A DNA stretch of 64,000 nt from Balanoglossus misakiensis (Eukaryota > Hemichordata): positions 558,001 through 622,000 of the forward strand of contig CM082584.2 of the NCBI GenBank assembly GCA_040954595.2. Reading direction: 5' to 3'. The stretch's first letter is position 1, and every line of letters starts with the position of its first letter. Below, piece after piece: positions 20,080-32,860 of this stretch. The notes below the pieces were generated by a model that saw only the letters and a list, made by a program, of their open reading frames with translations, did not search any database and was not told where the DNA came from. A program made the translations under genes and the position numbers.

Positions 20080-21962
20080 AAACACCGACGTTAGTTGGGG
20101 GCACGGCCTGCAGTACTGCCGGGTAAGCTGACATCAGCGTACCGCATATAATGTAGGGGGGGGGGGACAGAACGGTTAAATACTACATTTATCAGATATC
20201 AGCTAATTTTGGACAATCATCTAAAATGTAAATCATCTTTTCATATTTGGATATCTGATGATGTATGAAATTTCCAATATATGTAAAAATGGTGCTGATT
20301 ATAAAAAATGCACTCTGAATGAGCTGATTTAATACAAAATTGCGTTTTATTCGTTTTTGCACCAAAAAGGTCATTTTTAGGCAAAACATTCTTTATTTTT
20401 TTAATTCGGTGACCTGATCATATATAAGCAATTGCTTGTATGTTAAAAGTTTTTATGACTTTTAAAAGCAGTGACACTGGCGGCATTCAACACGAAAATA
20501 ACAATTTTAACCACAATTTGGTCAAAATGGTAAATTTTTGAAAATTACAAAAAATACCTGTTTTCTACATTTTCGGAAATCTGATGGAGTATAGAATGCT
20601 CTTCGTATATATATATCGATACAAATTCCACAAAAGACCGTCTAATTTGGCTCACTGCAGACAAAATTGCGTTTTACCAAATTTTCCTTGAAAATGTCAT
20701 TTTTAGAAAAATAAAATAAAAAAACCTTCGTTCTTCGAATTTGGTGCCCTGATCATATATGATATGTTGATTGTATGTTAAAACTTTCGACCACTCCAAA
20801 AATGCAGAGATATTGACGGAATTCAAGAAAAAATAGCCATTTTGGCCATATTTTGACAAAATGGTACATTTTTAAAAAATCATAAAAAATAAACTCTTTT
20901 CTACATTTTCGGAAATATTATGGAGCATGAAGTGTCGTTCTCTTGTAAAAAGTGCTGCAAATTCCAGAAAATGTGGTATAATTTGAATCACCCAAGACAA
21001 AATTACCATTTTCGACTTGTTTTCGAAAAATTGTCTTTTTTACAAAATAAATAAGAATAAATTCTTTTCTTAGTTTCAAACGGGTAGAGATACTTTCCAC
21101 ACGGGTTTTCTAACATTGAATTCCCGTTTATCAACTCAGATTTCCTACAGCATAAGTCGGCTAAAACCCTGACACTCTAGAGCAGAAACAGTTGCACACT
21201 GATAACGTTGAACAAGTCGATTTTTCTACGGCCTGGCACGGCTAAATCTCGTCACAATATGACAGACACTAGCGTACGTTAGCAACGGTGATCAAGTCAG
21301 ATTTTCAACGGCATGGGTTGGATAAAGCCCCGGCACTCTAGAGCAGAAACACGCGTACAGAGACCACGTTGATCAAGTCTGATCTCCTACGGCTTGGCTC
21401 GACTAAAACCCCGGCACACTATGACAGACACTAGCGTTCGTTAGCAACGTTGATCAAGTCAGATTTCCTACGGCATGGCTCAGCTGAAGCCCCGGCACTC
21501 TAGAGCAGAAACAGGCGTACATTGACCACGTTGATCAAGTCAGATTTCCTACGGCGTGACTCGGCTGGTGCACCGGCTCTATATGACACAGACTGGCGTA
21601 AGTTATCAACGGTGATTACGTCGGATTTCCTACGGCCTGGTTTAGCTGAAGCCCCGGCACTTTAGAGCGGAAACACGCGTACATTGACCACGATGATCAA
21701 GTCAGATCTCCTACGGCCTGGCTCGACTAAAACCCCGGCACACCATGACAGACACTAGCGTTCGTTAGCAACGGTGATCAAGTCGGATTTCCTTCGGCCT
21801 GGCTCTGCAAAAGACCCGACACTCTAGTACAAAGACGTTGGCTAAGTCGGGCAAACCGAACAGGGAAAGTCACAGCGGGTCAACACTCGACATTTGTTCC
21901 GGTAGGACTGCTTTATTGCCTGTCAATTTATAGAGAAAGCCCGAATTTAACCAGGGCGTTTC
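20080..21962 (+). repeat. Short satellite unit lacking one 166-bp subrepeat dimer (1883 bp)
   Basis: At about 21472 'ggcatggct' jumps straight to 'cagctgaag', so one dimer, including the 'ctatatatag' member, is missing. Its AT-rich half already shows the centre-proximal variants ('gaaatttccaata', 'aaccacaatttgg'). Confidence 0.88.
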
Positions 21963-24013
21963 AAACACCGACGTTAGTTGGGGGCACGGCCTGCAGTACT
22001 GCCGGGTAAGCTGACATCAGCGTACCGCATATAATGTAGGGGGGGGGGGGAACAGAACGGTTAAATACTACATTTATCAGATATCAGCTAATTTTGGACA
22101 ATCATCTAAAATGTAAATCATCTTTTCATATTTGGATATCTGATGATGTATGAAATTTCCAATATATGTAAAAATGGTGCTGATTATAAAAAATGCACTC
22201 TGAATGAGCTGATTTAATACAAAATTGCGTTTTATTCGTTTTTGCACCAAAAAGGTCATTTTTAGGCAAAACATTCTTTATTTTTTTAATTCGGTGACCT
22301 GATCATATATAAGCAATTGCTTGCATGTTAAAAGTTTTTATGACTTTTAAAAGCAGTGACACTGGCGGCATTCAACACGAAAATAACAATTTTAACCACA
22401 ATTTGGTCAAAATGGTAAATTTTTGAAAATTACAAAAAATACCTGTTTTCTACATTTTCGGAAATCTGATGGAGTATAGAATGCTCTTCGTATATATATA
22501 TCGATACAAATTCCACAAAAGACCGTCTAATTTGGCTCACTGCAGACAAAATTGCGTTTTACCAAATTTTCCTTGAAAATGTCATTTTTAGAAAAATAAA
22601 ATAAAAAAACCTTCGTTCTTCGAATTTGGTGCCCTGATCATATATGATATGTTGATTGTATGTTAAAACTTTCGACCACTCCAAAAATGCAGAGATATTG
22701 ACGGAATTCAAGAAAAAATAGCCATTTTGGCCATATTTTGACAAAATGGTACATTTTTAAAAAATCATAAAAAATAAACTCTTTTCTTCATTTTCGGAAA
22801 AATTATGGAGCATGAAGTGTCGTTCTCTTGTAAAAAGTGCTGCAAATTCCAGAAAATGTGGTGTAATTTGAATCACCCAAGGCAAAATTACCATTTTCGA
22901 CTTGTTTTCGAAAAATTGTCTTTTTTACAAAATAAATAAGAATAAATTCTTTTCTTAGTTTCAAACGGGTAGAGATACTTTCCACACGGGTTTTCTAACA
23001 TTGAATTCCCGTTTATCAACTCAGATTTCCTACAGCATAAGTCGGCTAAAACCCTGACACTCTAGAGCAGAAACAGTTGCACACTGATAACGTTGAACAA
23101 GTCGATTTTTCTACGGCCTGGCACGGCTAAATCTCGTCACAATATGACAGACACTAGCGTACGTTAGCAACGGTGATCAAGTCAGATTTTCAACGGCATG
23201 GGTTGGATAAAGCCCCGGCACTCTAGAGCAGAAACACGCGTACAGAGACCACGTTGATCAAGTCTGATCTCCTACGGCTTGGCTCGACTAAAACCCCGGC
23301 ACACTATGACAGACACTAGCGTTCGTTAGCAACGTTGATCAAGTCAGATTTCCTACGGCATGGCTTTGCTAAAGCCCTGACACTCTAGAGCAGAAACACG
23401 CGTACAGAGACCACGTTGATCTACTCACATTTCCTTCGGCCTGGCACGGCTGATGCCCCGGCACTATATATAGGACACAGACTGGCGTAAGTTAACAACG
23501 GTAATCACGTCGGGTTTCCTACGGCCTGGCTCAGCTGAAGCCCCGGCACTCTAGAGCAGAAACAGGCGTACATTGACCACGTTGATCAAGTCAGATTTCC
23601 TACGGCGTGACTCGGCTGGTGCACCGGCTCTATATGACACAGACTGGCGTAAGTTATCAACGGTGATTACGTCGGATTTCCTACGGCCTGGTTTAGCTGA
23701 AGCCCCGGCACTTTAGAGCGGAAACACGCGTACATTGACCACGATGATCAAGTCAGATCTCCTACGGCCTGGCTCGACTAAAACCCCGGCACACCATGAC
23801 AGACACTAGCGTTCGTTAGCAACGGTGATCAAGTCGGATTTCCTTCGGCCTGGCTCTGCAAAAGACCCGACACTCTAGTACAAAGACGTTGGCTAAGTCG
23901 GGCAAACCGAACAGGGAAAGTCACAGCGGGTCAACACTCGACATTTGTTCCGGTAGGACTGCTTTATTGCCTGTCAATTTATAGAGAAAGCCCGAATTTA
24001 ACCAGGGCGTTTC
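21963..24013 (+). repeat. Satellite unit (2051 bp), centre-proximal type
   Basis: It carries 'ggtgtaatttgaat' and 'cccaaggcaaaat' variants that appear elsewhere only in the next unit (24014-26064), so the two are recent tandem duplicates private to this arm. Confidence 0.88.
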
Positions 24014-26064
24014 AAACACCGACGTTAGTTGGGGGCACGGCCTGCAGTACTGCCGGGTAAGCTGACATCAGCGTACCGCATATAATGTAGGGGGGGGGGG
24101 GAACAGAACGGTTAAATACTACATTTATCAGATATCAGCTAATTTTGGACAATCATCTAAAATGTAAATCATCTTTTCATATTTGGATATCTGATGATGT
24201 ATGAAATTTCCAATATATGTAAAAATGGTGCTGATTATAAAAAATGCACTCTGAATGAGCTGATTTAATACAAAATTGCGTTTTATTCGTTTTTGCACCA
24301 AAAAGGTCATTTTTAGGCAAAACATTCTTTATTTTTTTAATTCGGTGACCTGATCATATATAAGCAATTGCTTGCATGTTAAAAGTTTTTATGACTTTTA
24401 AAAGCAGTGACACTGGCGGCATTCAACACGAAAATAACAATTTTAACCACAATTTGGTCAAAATGGTAAATTTTTGAAAATTACAAAAAATACCTGTTTT
24501 CTACATTTTCGGAAATCTGATGGAGTATAGAATGCTTTTCGTATATATATATCGATACAAATTCCACAAAAGACCGTCTAATTTGGCTCACTGCAGACAA
24601 AATTGCGTTTTACCAAATTTTCCTTGAAAATGTCATTTTTAGAAAAATAAAATAAAAAAACCTTCGTTCTTCGAATTTGGTGCCCTGATCATATATGATA
24701 TGTTGATTGTATGTTAAAACTTTCGACCACTCCAAAAATGCAGAGATATTGACGGAATTCAAGAAAAAATAGTCATTTTGGCCATATTTTGACAAAATGG
24801 TACATTTTTAAAAAATCATAAAAAATAAACTCTTTTCTTCATTTTCGGAAAAATTATGGAGCATGAAGTGTCGTTCTCTTGTAAAAAGTGCTGCAAATTC
24901 CAGAAAATGTGGTGTAATTTGAATCACCCAAGGCAAAATTACCATTTTCGACTTGTTTTCGAAAAATTGTCTTTTTTACAAAATAAATAAGAATAAATTC
25001 TTTTCTTAGTTTCAAACGGGTAGAGATACTTTCCACACGGGTTTTCTAACATTGAATTCCCGTTTATCAACTCAGATTTCCTACAGCATAAGTCGGCTAA
25101 AACCCTGACACTCTAGAGCAGAAACAGTTGCACACTGATAACGTTGAACTAGTCGATTTTTCTACGGCCTGGCACGGCTAAATCTCGTCACAATATGACA
25201 GACACTAGCGTACGTTAGCAACGGTGATCAAGTCAGATTTTCAACGGCATGGGTTGGATAAAGCCCCGGCACTCTAGAGCAGAAACACGCGTACAGAGAC
25301 CACGTTGATCAAGTCTGATCTCCTACGGCTTGGCTCGACTAAAACCCCGGCACACTATGACAGACACTAGCGTTCGTTAGCAACGTTGATCAAGTCAGAT
25401 TTCCTACGGCATGGCTTTGCTAAAGCCCTGACACTCTAGAGCAGAAACACGCGTACAGAGACCACGTTGATCTACTCACATTTCCTTCGGCCTGGCACGG
25501 CTGATGCCCCGGCACTATATATAGTACACAGACTGGCGTAAGTTAACAACGGTAATCACGTCGGGTTTCCTACGGCCTGGCTCAGCTGAAGCCCCGGCAC
25601 TCTAGAGCAGAAACAGGCGTACATTGACCACGTTGATCAAGTCAGATTTCCTACGGCGTGACTCGGCTGGTGCACCGGCTCTATATGACACAGACTGGCG
25701 TAAGTTATCAACGGTGATTACGTCGGATTTCCTACGGCCTGGTTTAGCTGAAGCCCCGGCACTTTAGAGCGGAAACACGCGTACATTGACCACGATGATC
25801 AAGTCAGATCTCCTACGGCCTGGCTCGACTAAAACCCCGGCACACCATGACAGACACTAGCGTTCGTTAGCAACGGTGATCAAGTCGGATTTCCTTCGGC
25901 CTGGCTCTGCAAAAGACCCGACACTCTAGTACAAAGACGTTGGCTAAGTCGGGCAAACCGAACAGGGAAAGTCACAGCGGGTCAACACTCGACATTTGTT
26001 CCGGTAGGACTGCTTTATTGCCTGTCAATTTATAGAGAAAGCCCGAATTTAACCAGGGCGTTTC
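24014..26064 (+). repeat. Satellite unit (2051 bp), tandem sister of the previous unit
   Basis: It shares the 'ggtgtaatttgaat' variant. Private changes include 'gaatgcttttcg' and 'atagtacacag'. Confidence 0.88.
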
Positions 26065-28110
26065 AAACACCGACGTTAGTTGGGGGCACGGCCTGCAGTA
26101 CTGCCGGGTAAGCTGACATCAGCGTACCGCATATAATGTAGGGGGGGGAACAGAACGGTTAAATACTACATTTATCAGATATCAGCTAATTTTGGACAAT
26201 CATCTAAAATGTAAATCATCTTTTCATATTTGGATATCTGATGAAGTATGAAATTTCCAATATATGTAAAAATGGTGCTGATTATAAAAAATGCACTCTG
26301 AATGAGCTGATTTAATACAAAATTGCGTTTTATTCGTTTTTGCACCAAAAGGTCATTTTTAGGCAAAACATTCTTTATTTTTTTAATTCGGTGACCTGAT
26401 CATATATAAGCAATTGCTTGCATGTTAAAAGTTTTTATGACTTTTAAAAGCAGTGACACTGGCGGCATTCAACACGAAAATAACAATTTTAACCACAATT
26501 TGGTCAAAATGGTAAATTTTTGAAAATTACAAAAAATACCTGTTTTCTACATTTTCGGAAATCTGATGGAGTATAGAATGCTCTTCGTATATATATATCG
26601 ATACAAATTCCACAAAAGACCGTCTAATTTGGCTCACTGCAGACAAAATTGCGTTTTACCAAATTTTCCTTGAAAATGTCATTTTTAGAAAAATAAAATA
26701 AAAAACCTTCGTTCTTCGAATTTGGTGCCCTGATCATATATGATATGTTGATTGTATGTTAAAACTTTCGACCACTCCAAAAATGCAGAGATATTGACGG
26801 AATTCAAGAAAAAATAGCCCATTTTGGCCATATTTTGACAAAATGGTACATTTTTAAAAAATCATAAAAAATAAACTCTTTTCTTCATTTTCGGAAATAT
26901 TATGGAGCATGATGTGTCGTTCTTTTGTAAAAAGTGCTGCAAATTCCAGAAAATGTGGTATAATTTGAATCACCCAAGACAAAATTACCATTTTCGACTT
27001 GTTTTCGAAAAATTGTCTTTTTTACAAAATAAATAAGAATAAATTCTTTTCTTAGTTTCAAACGGGTAGAGATACTTTCCACACGGGTTTTCAAACATTG
27101 AATTCCCGTTTATCAACTCAGATTTCCTACAGCATAAGTCGGCTAAAACCCTGACACTCTAGAACAGAAACAGTTGCACACTGATAACGTTGAACAAGTC
27201 GATTTTTCTACGGCCTGGCACGGCTAAATCTCGTCACAATATGACAGACACTAGCGTACGTTAGCAACGGTGATCAAGTCAGATTTTCAACGGCATGGGT
27301 TGGATAAAGCCCCGGCACTCTAGAGCAGAAACACGCGTACAGAGACCACGTTGATCAAGTCTGATCTCCTACGGCTTGGCTCGACTAAAACCCCGGCACA
27401 CTATGACAGACACTAGCGTTCGTTAGCAACGTTGATCAAGTCAGATTTCCTACGGCATGGCTTTGCTAAAGCCCTGACACTCTAGAGCAGAAACACGCGT
27501 ACAGAGACCACGTTGATCTACTCGCATTTCCTTCGGCCTGGCACGGCTGATGCCCCGGCACTATATATAGGACACAGACTGGCGTAAGTTAACAACGGTA
27601 ATCACGTCGGGTTTCCTACGGCCTGGCTCAGCTGAAGCCCCGGCACTCTAGAGCAGAAACAGGCGTACATTGACCACGTTGATCAAGTCAGATTTCCTAC
27701 GGCGTGACTCGGCTGGTGCACCGGCTCTATATGACACAGACTGGCGTAAGTTATCAACGGTGATTACGTCGGATTTCCTACGGCCTGGTTTAGCTGAAGC
27801 CCCGGCACTTTAGAGCGGAAACACGCGTACATTGACCACGATGATCAAGTCAGATCTCCTACGGCCTGGCTCGACTAAAACCCCGGCACACCATGACAGA
27901 CACTAGCGTTCGTTAGCAACGGTGATCAAGTCGGATTTCCTTCGGCCTGGCTCTGCAAAAGACCCGACACTCTAGTACAAAGACGTTGGCTAAGTCGGGC
28001 AAACCGAACAGGGAAAGTCACAGCGGGTCAACACTCGACATTTGTTCCGGTAGGACTGCTTTATTGCCTGTCAATTTATAGAGAAAGCCCGAATTTAACC
28101 AGGGCGTTTC
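26065..28110 (+). repeat. Satellite unit (2046 bp), 'gatgaagtatg' variant
   Basis: The variant at about 26241 ('ctgatgaagtatg') is matched, as its complement, in reverse units 30807-32860 and 32861-34909. This supports a mirror relation around the first inversion. Confidence 0.86.
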
Positions 28111-30047
28111 AAACACCGACGTTAGTTGGGGGCACGGCCTGCAGTACTGCCGGGTAAGCTGACATCAGCGTACCGCATATAATGTAGGGGGGGGGGGGGA
28201 ACAGCACGGTTAAATACTACATTTATCAGATATCAGCTAATTTTGGACAATCATCTAAAATGTAAATTATCTTTTCATATTTGGATATCTGATGATGTAT
28301 GAAATTTCCAATATATGTAAAAATGGTGCTGATTATAAAAAATGCACTCTGAATGAGCTGATTTAATACAAAATTGCGTTTTATTCGTTTTTGCACCAAA
28401 AAGGTCATTTTTAGGCAAAACATTCTTTATTTTTTAATTCGGTGACCTGATCATATATAAGCAATTGCTTGTATGTTAAAAGTTTTTATGACTTTTAAAA
28501 GCAGTGACACTGGCGGCATTCAACACGAAAATAACAATTTTAACCACAATTTGGTCAAAATGGTAAATTTTTGAAAATTACAAAAAATACCTGTTTTCTA
28601 CATTTTCGGAAATCTGATGGAGTATAGAATGCTCTTCGTATATATATATCGATACAAATTCCACAAAAGACCGTCTAATTTGGCTCACTGCAGACAAAAT
28701 TGCGTTTTACCAAATTTTCCTTGAAAATGTCATTTTTAGAAAAAATAAAATAAAAAAACCTTCGTTCTTCGAATTTGGTGCCCTGATCATATATGATATG
28801 TTGATTGTATGTTAAAACTTTCGACCACTCCAAAAATGCAGAGATATTGACGGAATTCAAGAAAAAATAGCCATTTTGGCCATATTTTGACAAAATGGTA
28901 CATTTTTAAAAAATCATAAAAAATAAACTCTTTTCTTGATTTTCGGAAATATTATGGAGCATGAAGTGTCGTTCTCTTGTAAAAAGTGCTGCAAATTCCA
29001 GAAAATGTGGTATAATTTGAATCACCCAAGACAAAATTACCATTTTCGACATGTTTTCGAAAAATTGTCTTTTTTACAAAATAAATAAGAATAAATTCTT
29101 TTCTTAGTTTCAAACGGGTAGGGATACTTTCCACACGGGTTTTCTAACATTGAATTCCCGTTCATCAACTCAGATTTCCTACAGCATAAGTCGGCTAAAA
29201 CCCTGACACTCTAGAGCAGAAACAGTTGCACACTGGTAACGTTGAACAAGTCGATTTTTCTACGACCTGGCTCGGCTAAATCTCCGTCACAATATGACAG
29301 ACACTAGCGTACGTTAGCAACGGTGATCAAGTCAGATTTTCTACGGCATGGCTTGGATAAAGCCCCGGCACTCTAGAGCAAAAACACGCGTACAGAGACC
29401 ACGTTGATCAAGTCTGATCTCCTACGGCTTGGCTCGACTAAAAACCCCGGCACACTATGACAGACACTAGCGTTCGTTAGCAACGTTGATCAAGTCAGAT
29501 TTCCTACGGCATGGCTTTGCTAAAGCCCTGACACTCTAGAGCAGAAACACGCGTACAGAGACCACGTTGATCTACTCACATTTCCTTCGGCCTGGCACGG
29601 CTGATGCCCCGGCACTATATATAGGACACAGACTGGCGTAAGTTAACAACGGTAATCACGTCGGGTTTCCTACGGCCTGGCTCAGCTGAAGCCCCGGCAC
29701 TCTAGAGCAGAAACAGGCGTACATTGACCACGTTGATCAAGGCAGATTTCCTACGGCGTGACTCGGCTGGTGCACCGGCTCTATATGACACAGACTGGCG
29801 TAAGTTATCAACGGTGATTACGTCGGATTTCCTACGGCCTGGTTTAGCTGAAGCCCCGGCACTTTAGAGCGGAAACACGCGTACATTGACCACGATGATC
29901 AAGTCAGATCTCCTACGGCCTGGCTCGACTAAAACCCCGGCACACCATGACAGACACTAGCGTTCGTTAGCAACGGTGATCAAGTCGGATTTTCCTTCGG
30001 CCTGGCTCTGCAAAAGACCCGACACTCTAGTACAAAGACGTTGGCTA
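28111..30047 (+). repeat. Satellite unit cut by inversion junction 1
   Basis: The unit is complete up to 'gacgttggcta' near its tail, then the sequence switches strand. It has extra bases near its end ('aaaaacccc' at about 29441, 'gattttcc' at about 29989), and the following unit is also rich in indels. Confidence 0.88.
30042..30047. other. Inversion junction 1 (forward to reverse) with 6-bp microhomology
   Basis: 'tggcta' belongs both to the forward unit tail ('gttggctaagtcg') and to the reverse-complemented AT-rich repeat ('aaatggctatttt'). The reverse copy of 28870 starts at 30047, so the two arms are separated by a single-copy loop of about 1.18 kb (28871-30046). Confidence 0.9.
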
Positions 30048-30806
30048 TTTTTTCTTGAATTCCGTCAATATCTCTGCATTTTTGGAGTGGTCGAAAGTTT
30101 TAACATACAATCAACATATCATATATGATCAGGGCACCAAATTCGAAGAACGAAGGTTTTTTTTATTTTATTTTTCTAAAAATGACATTTTCAAGGAAAA
30201 TTTGGTAAACGCAATTTTGTCTGCAGTGAGCCAAAATTAGACGGTCTTTTGTGGAATTTGTATCGATATATATATACGAAGAGCATTCTATACTCCATCA
30301 GATTTCCGAAAATGTAGAAAACAGGTATTTTTTGTAATTTTCAAAAATTTACCATTTTGACCAAATTGTGGTTAAAATTGTTATTTTCGTGTTGAATGCC
30401 GCCAGTGTCACTGCTTTTAAAAGTCATAAAAACTTTTAACATGCAAGCAATTGCTTATATATGATCAGGTCACCGAATTAAAAAAATAAAGAATGTTTTG
30501 CCCTAAAAATGACCTTTTTGGTGCAAAAACGAAAAAACGCAATTTTGTATTAAATCAGCTCATTCAGAGTGCATTTTTTATAATCAGCACCATTTTTACA
30601 TATATTGGAAATTTCATACATCATCAGATATCCAAATATGAAAAGATGATTTACATTTTAGATGATTGTCCAAAATTAGCTGATATCTGATAAATGTAGT
30701 ATTTAACCGTTCTGTTCCCCCCCCCCCCTACATTATATGCGGTACGCTGATGTCAGCTTACCCGGCAGTACTGGCAGGCCGTGCCCCCAACTAACGTCGG
30801 TGTTTG
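30048..30806 (-). repeat. Reverse satellite unit, partial, indel-rich
   Basis: It starts at the end of the second AT-rich repeat and runs to the unit start. It contains several single-base changes in length not seen in other units: one A missing at about 30210, one extra A at about 30234, one extra C at about 30503, one extra G at about 30774, one A missing at about 30807. Confidence 0.85.
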
Positions 30807-32860
30807 AACGCCCTGGTTAAATTCGGGCTTTCTCTATAAATTGACAGGCAATAAAGCAGTCCTACCGGAACAAATGTCGAGTGTTGACCCGCTGTGACTT
30901 TCCCTGTTCGGTTTGCCCGACTTAGCCAACGTCCCTTTGTACTAGAGTGTCGGGTCTTTTGCAGAGCCAGGCCGAAGGAAATCCGACTTGATCACCGTTG
31001 CTAACGAACGCTAGTGTCTGTCATGGTGTGCCGGGGTTTTAGTCGAGCCAGGCCGTAGGAGATCTGACTTGATCATCGTGGTCAATGTACGCGTGTTTCC
31101 GCTCTAAAGTGCCGGGGCTTCAGCTAAACCAGGCCGTAGGAAATCCGACGTAATCACCGTTGATAACTTACGCCAGTCTGTGTCATATAGAGCCGGTGCA
31201 CCAGCCGAGTCACGCCGTAGGAAATCTGACTTGATCAACGTGGTCAATGTACGCCTGTTTCTGCTCTAGAGTGCCGGGGCTTCAGCTGAGCCAGGCCGTA
31301 GGAAACCCGACGTGATTACCGTTGTTTAACTTACGCCAGTCTGTGTCCTATATATAGTGCTGGGGCATCAGCCGTGCCAGGCCGAAGGAAATGTGAGTAG
31401 ATCAACGTGGTCTCTGTACGCGTGTTTCTGCTCTAGAGTGTCAGGGCTTTAGCAAAGCCATGCGTAGGAAATCTGACTTGATCAACGTTGCTAACGAACG
31501 CTAGTGTCTGTCATAGTGTGCCGGGGTTTTAGTCGAGCCAAGCCGTAGGAGATCAGACTTGATCAACGTGGTCTCTGTACGCGTGTTTCTGCTCTAGAGT
31601 GCCGGGGCTTTATCCAACCCATGCCGTTGAAAATCTGACTTGATCACCGTTGCTAACGTACGCTAGTGTCTGTCATATTGTGACGAGATTTAGCCGTGCC
31701 AGGCCGTAGAAAAATCGACTTGTTCAACGTTATCAGTGTGCAACTGTTTCTGCTCTAGAGTGTCAGGGTTTAGCCGACTTATGCTGTAGGAAATCTGAGT
31801 TGATAAACGGGAATTCAATGTAGAAAACCCGTGTGGAAAGTATCTCTACCCGTTTGAAACTAAGAAAAGAATTTATTCTTATTTATTTTGTAAAAAGACA
31901 ATTTTTCGAAACAAGTCGAAAATGGTAATTTTGTCTTGGGTGATTCAAAATTATACCACATTTTCTGGAATTTGCAGCACTTTTTACAAAAGAACGACAC
32001 ATCATGCTCCATAATATTTCCGAAAATGAAGAAAAAGAGTTTATTTTTTATGATTTTTTTAAAAATGTACCATTTTGTCAAAATATGGCCAAAATGGCTA
32101 TTTTTTCTTGAATTCCGTCAATATCTCTGCATTTTTGGAGTGGTCGAAAGTTTTAACATACAATCAACATATCATATATGATCAGGGCACCAAATTCGAA
32201 GAACGAAGGTTTTTTTATTTTATATTTTCTAAAAATGACATTTTCAAGGAAAATTTTGGTAAAACGCAATTTTGTCTGCAGTGAGCCAAATTAGACGGTC
32301 CTTTTGTGGAATTTGTATCGATATATATATACGAAGAGCATTCTATACTCCATCAGATTTCCGAAAATGTAGAAAACAGGTATTTTTTGTAATTTTCAAA
32401 AATTTACCATTTTGACCAAATTGTGGTTAAAATTGTTATTTTCGTGTTGAATGCCGCCAGTGTCACTGCTTTTAAAAGTCATAAAAACTTTTAACATGCA
32501 AGCAATTGCTTATATATGATCAGGTCACCGAATTAAAAAAATAAAGAATGTTTTGCCTAAAAATGACCTTTTTGGTGCAAAAACGAATAAAACGCATTTT
32601 GTATTAAATCAGCTCATTCAGAGTGCATTTTTATAATCAGCACCATTTTTACATATATTTGGAAATTTCATACTTCATCAGATATCCAAATATGAAAAGA
32701 TGATTTACATTTTAGATGATTGTCCAAAATTAGCTGATATCTGATAAATGTAGTATTTAACCGTTCTGTTCCCCCCCCCCCCCTACATTATATGCGGTAC
32801 GCTGATGTCAGCTTACCCGGCAGTACTGCAGGCCGTGCCCCCAACTAACGTCGGTGTTTG
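30807..32860 (-). repeat. Reverse satellite unit (2054 bp), indel-rich
   Basis: It has two extra C at about 30933, one C missing at about 31462, one extra T at about 31325, one T missing at about 31769 and 31822, one extra A at about 32034, one A missing at about 32598 and one extra T at about 32660. The other units read the same way as each other at these points. This is likely uncorrected sequencing error. Confidence 0.85.
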
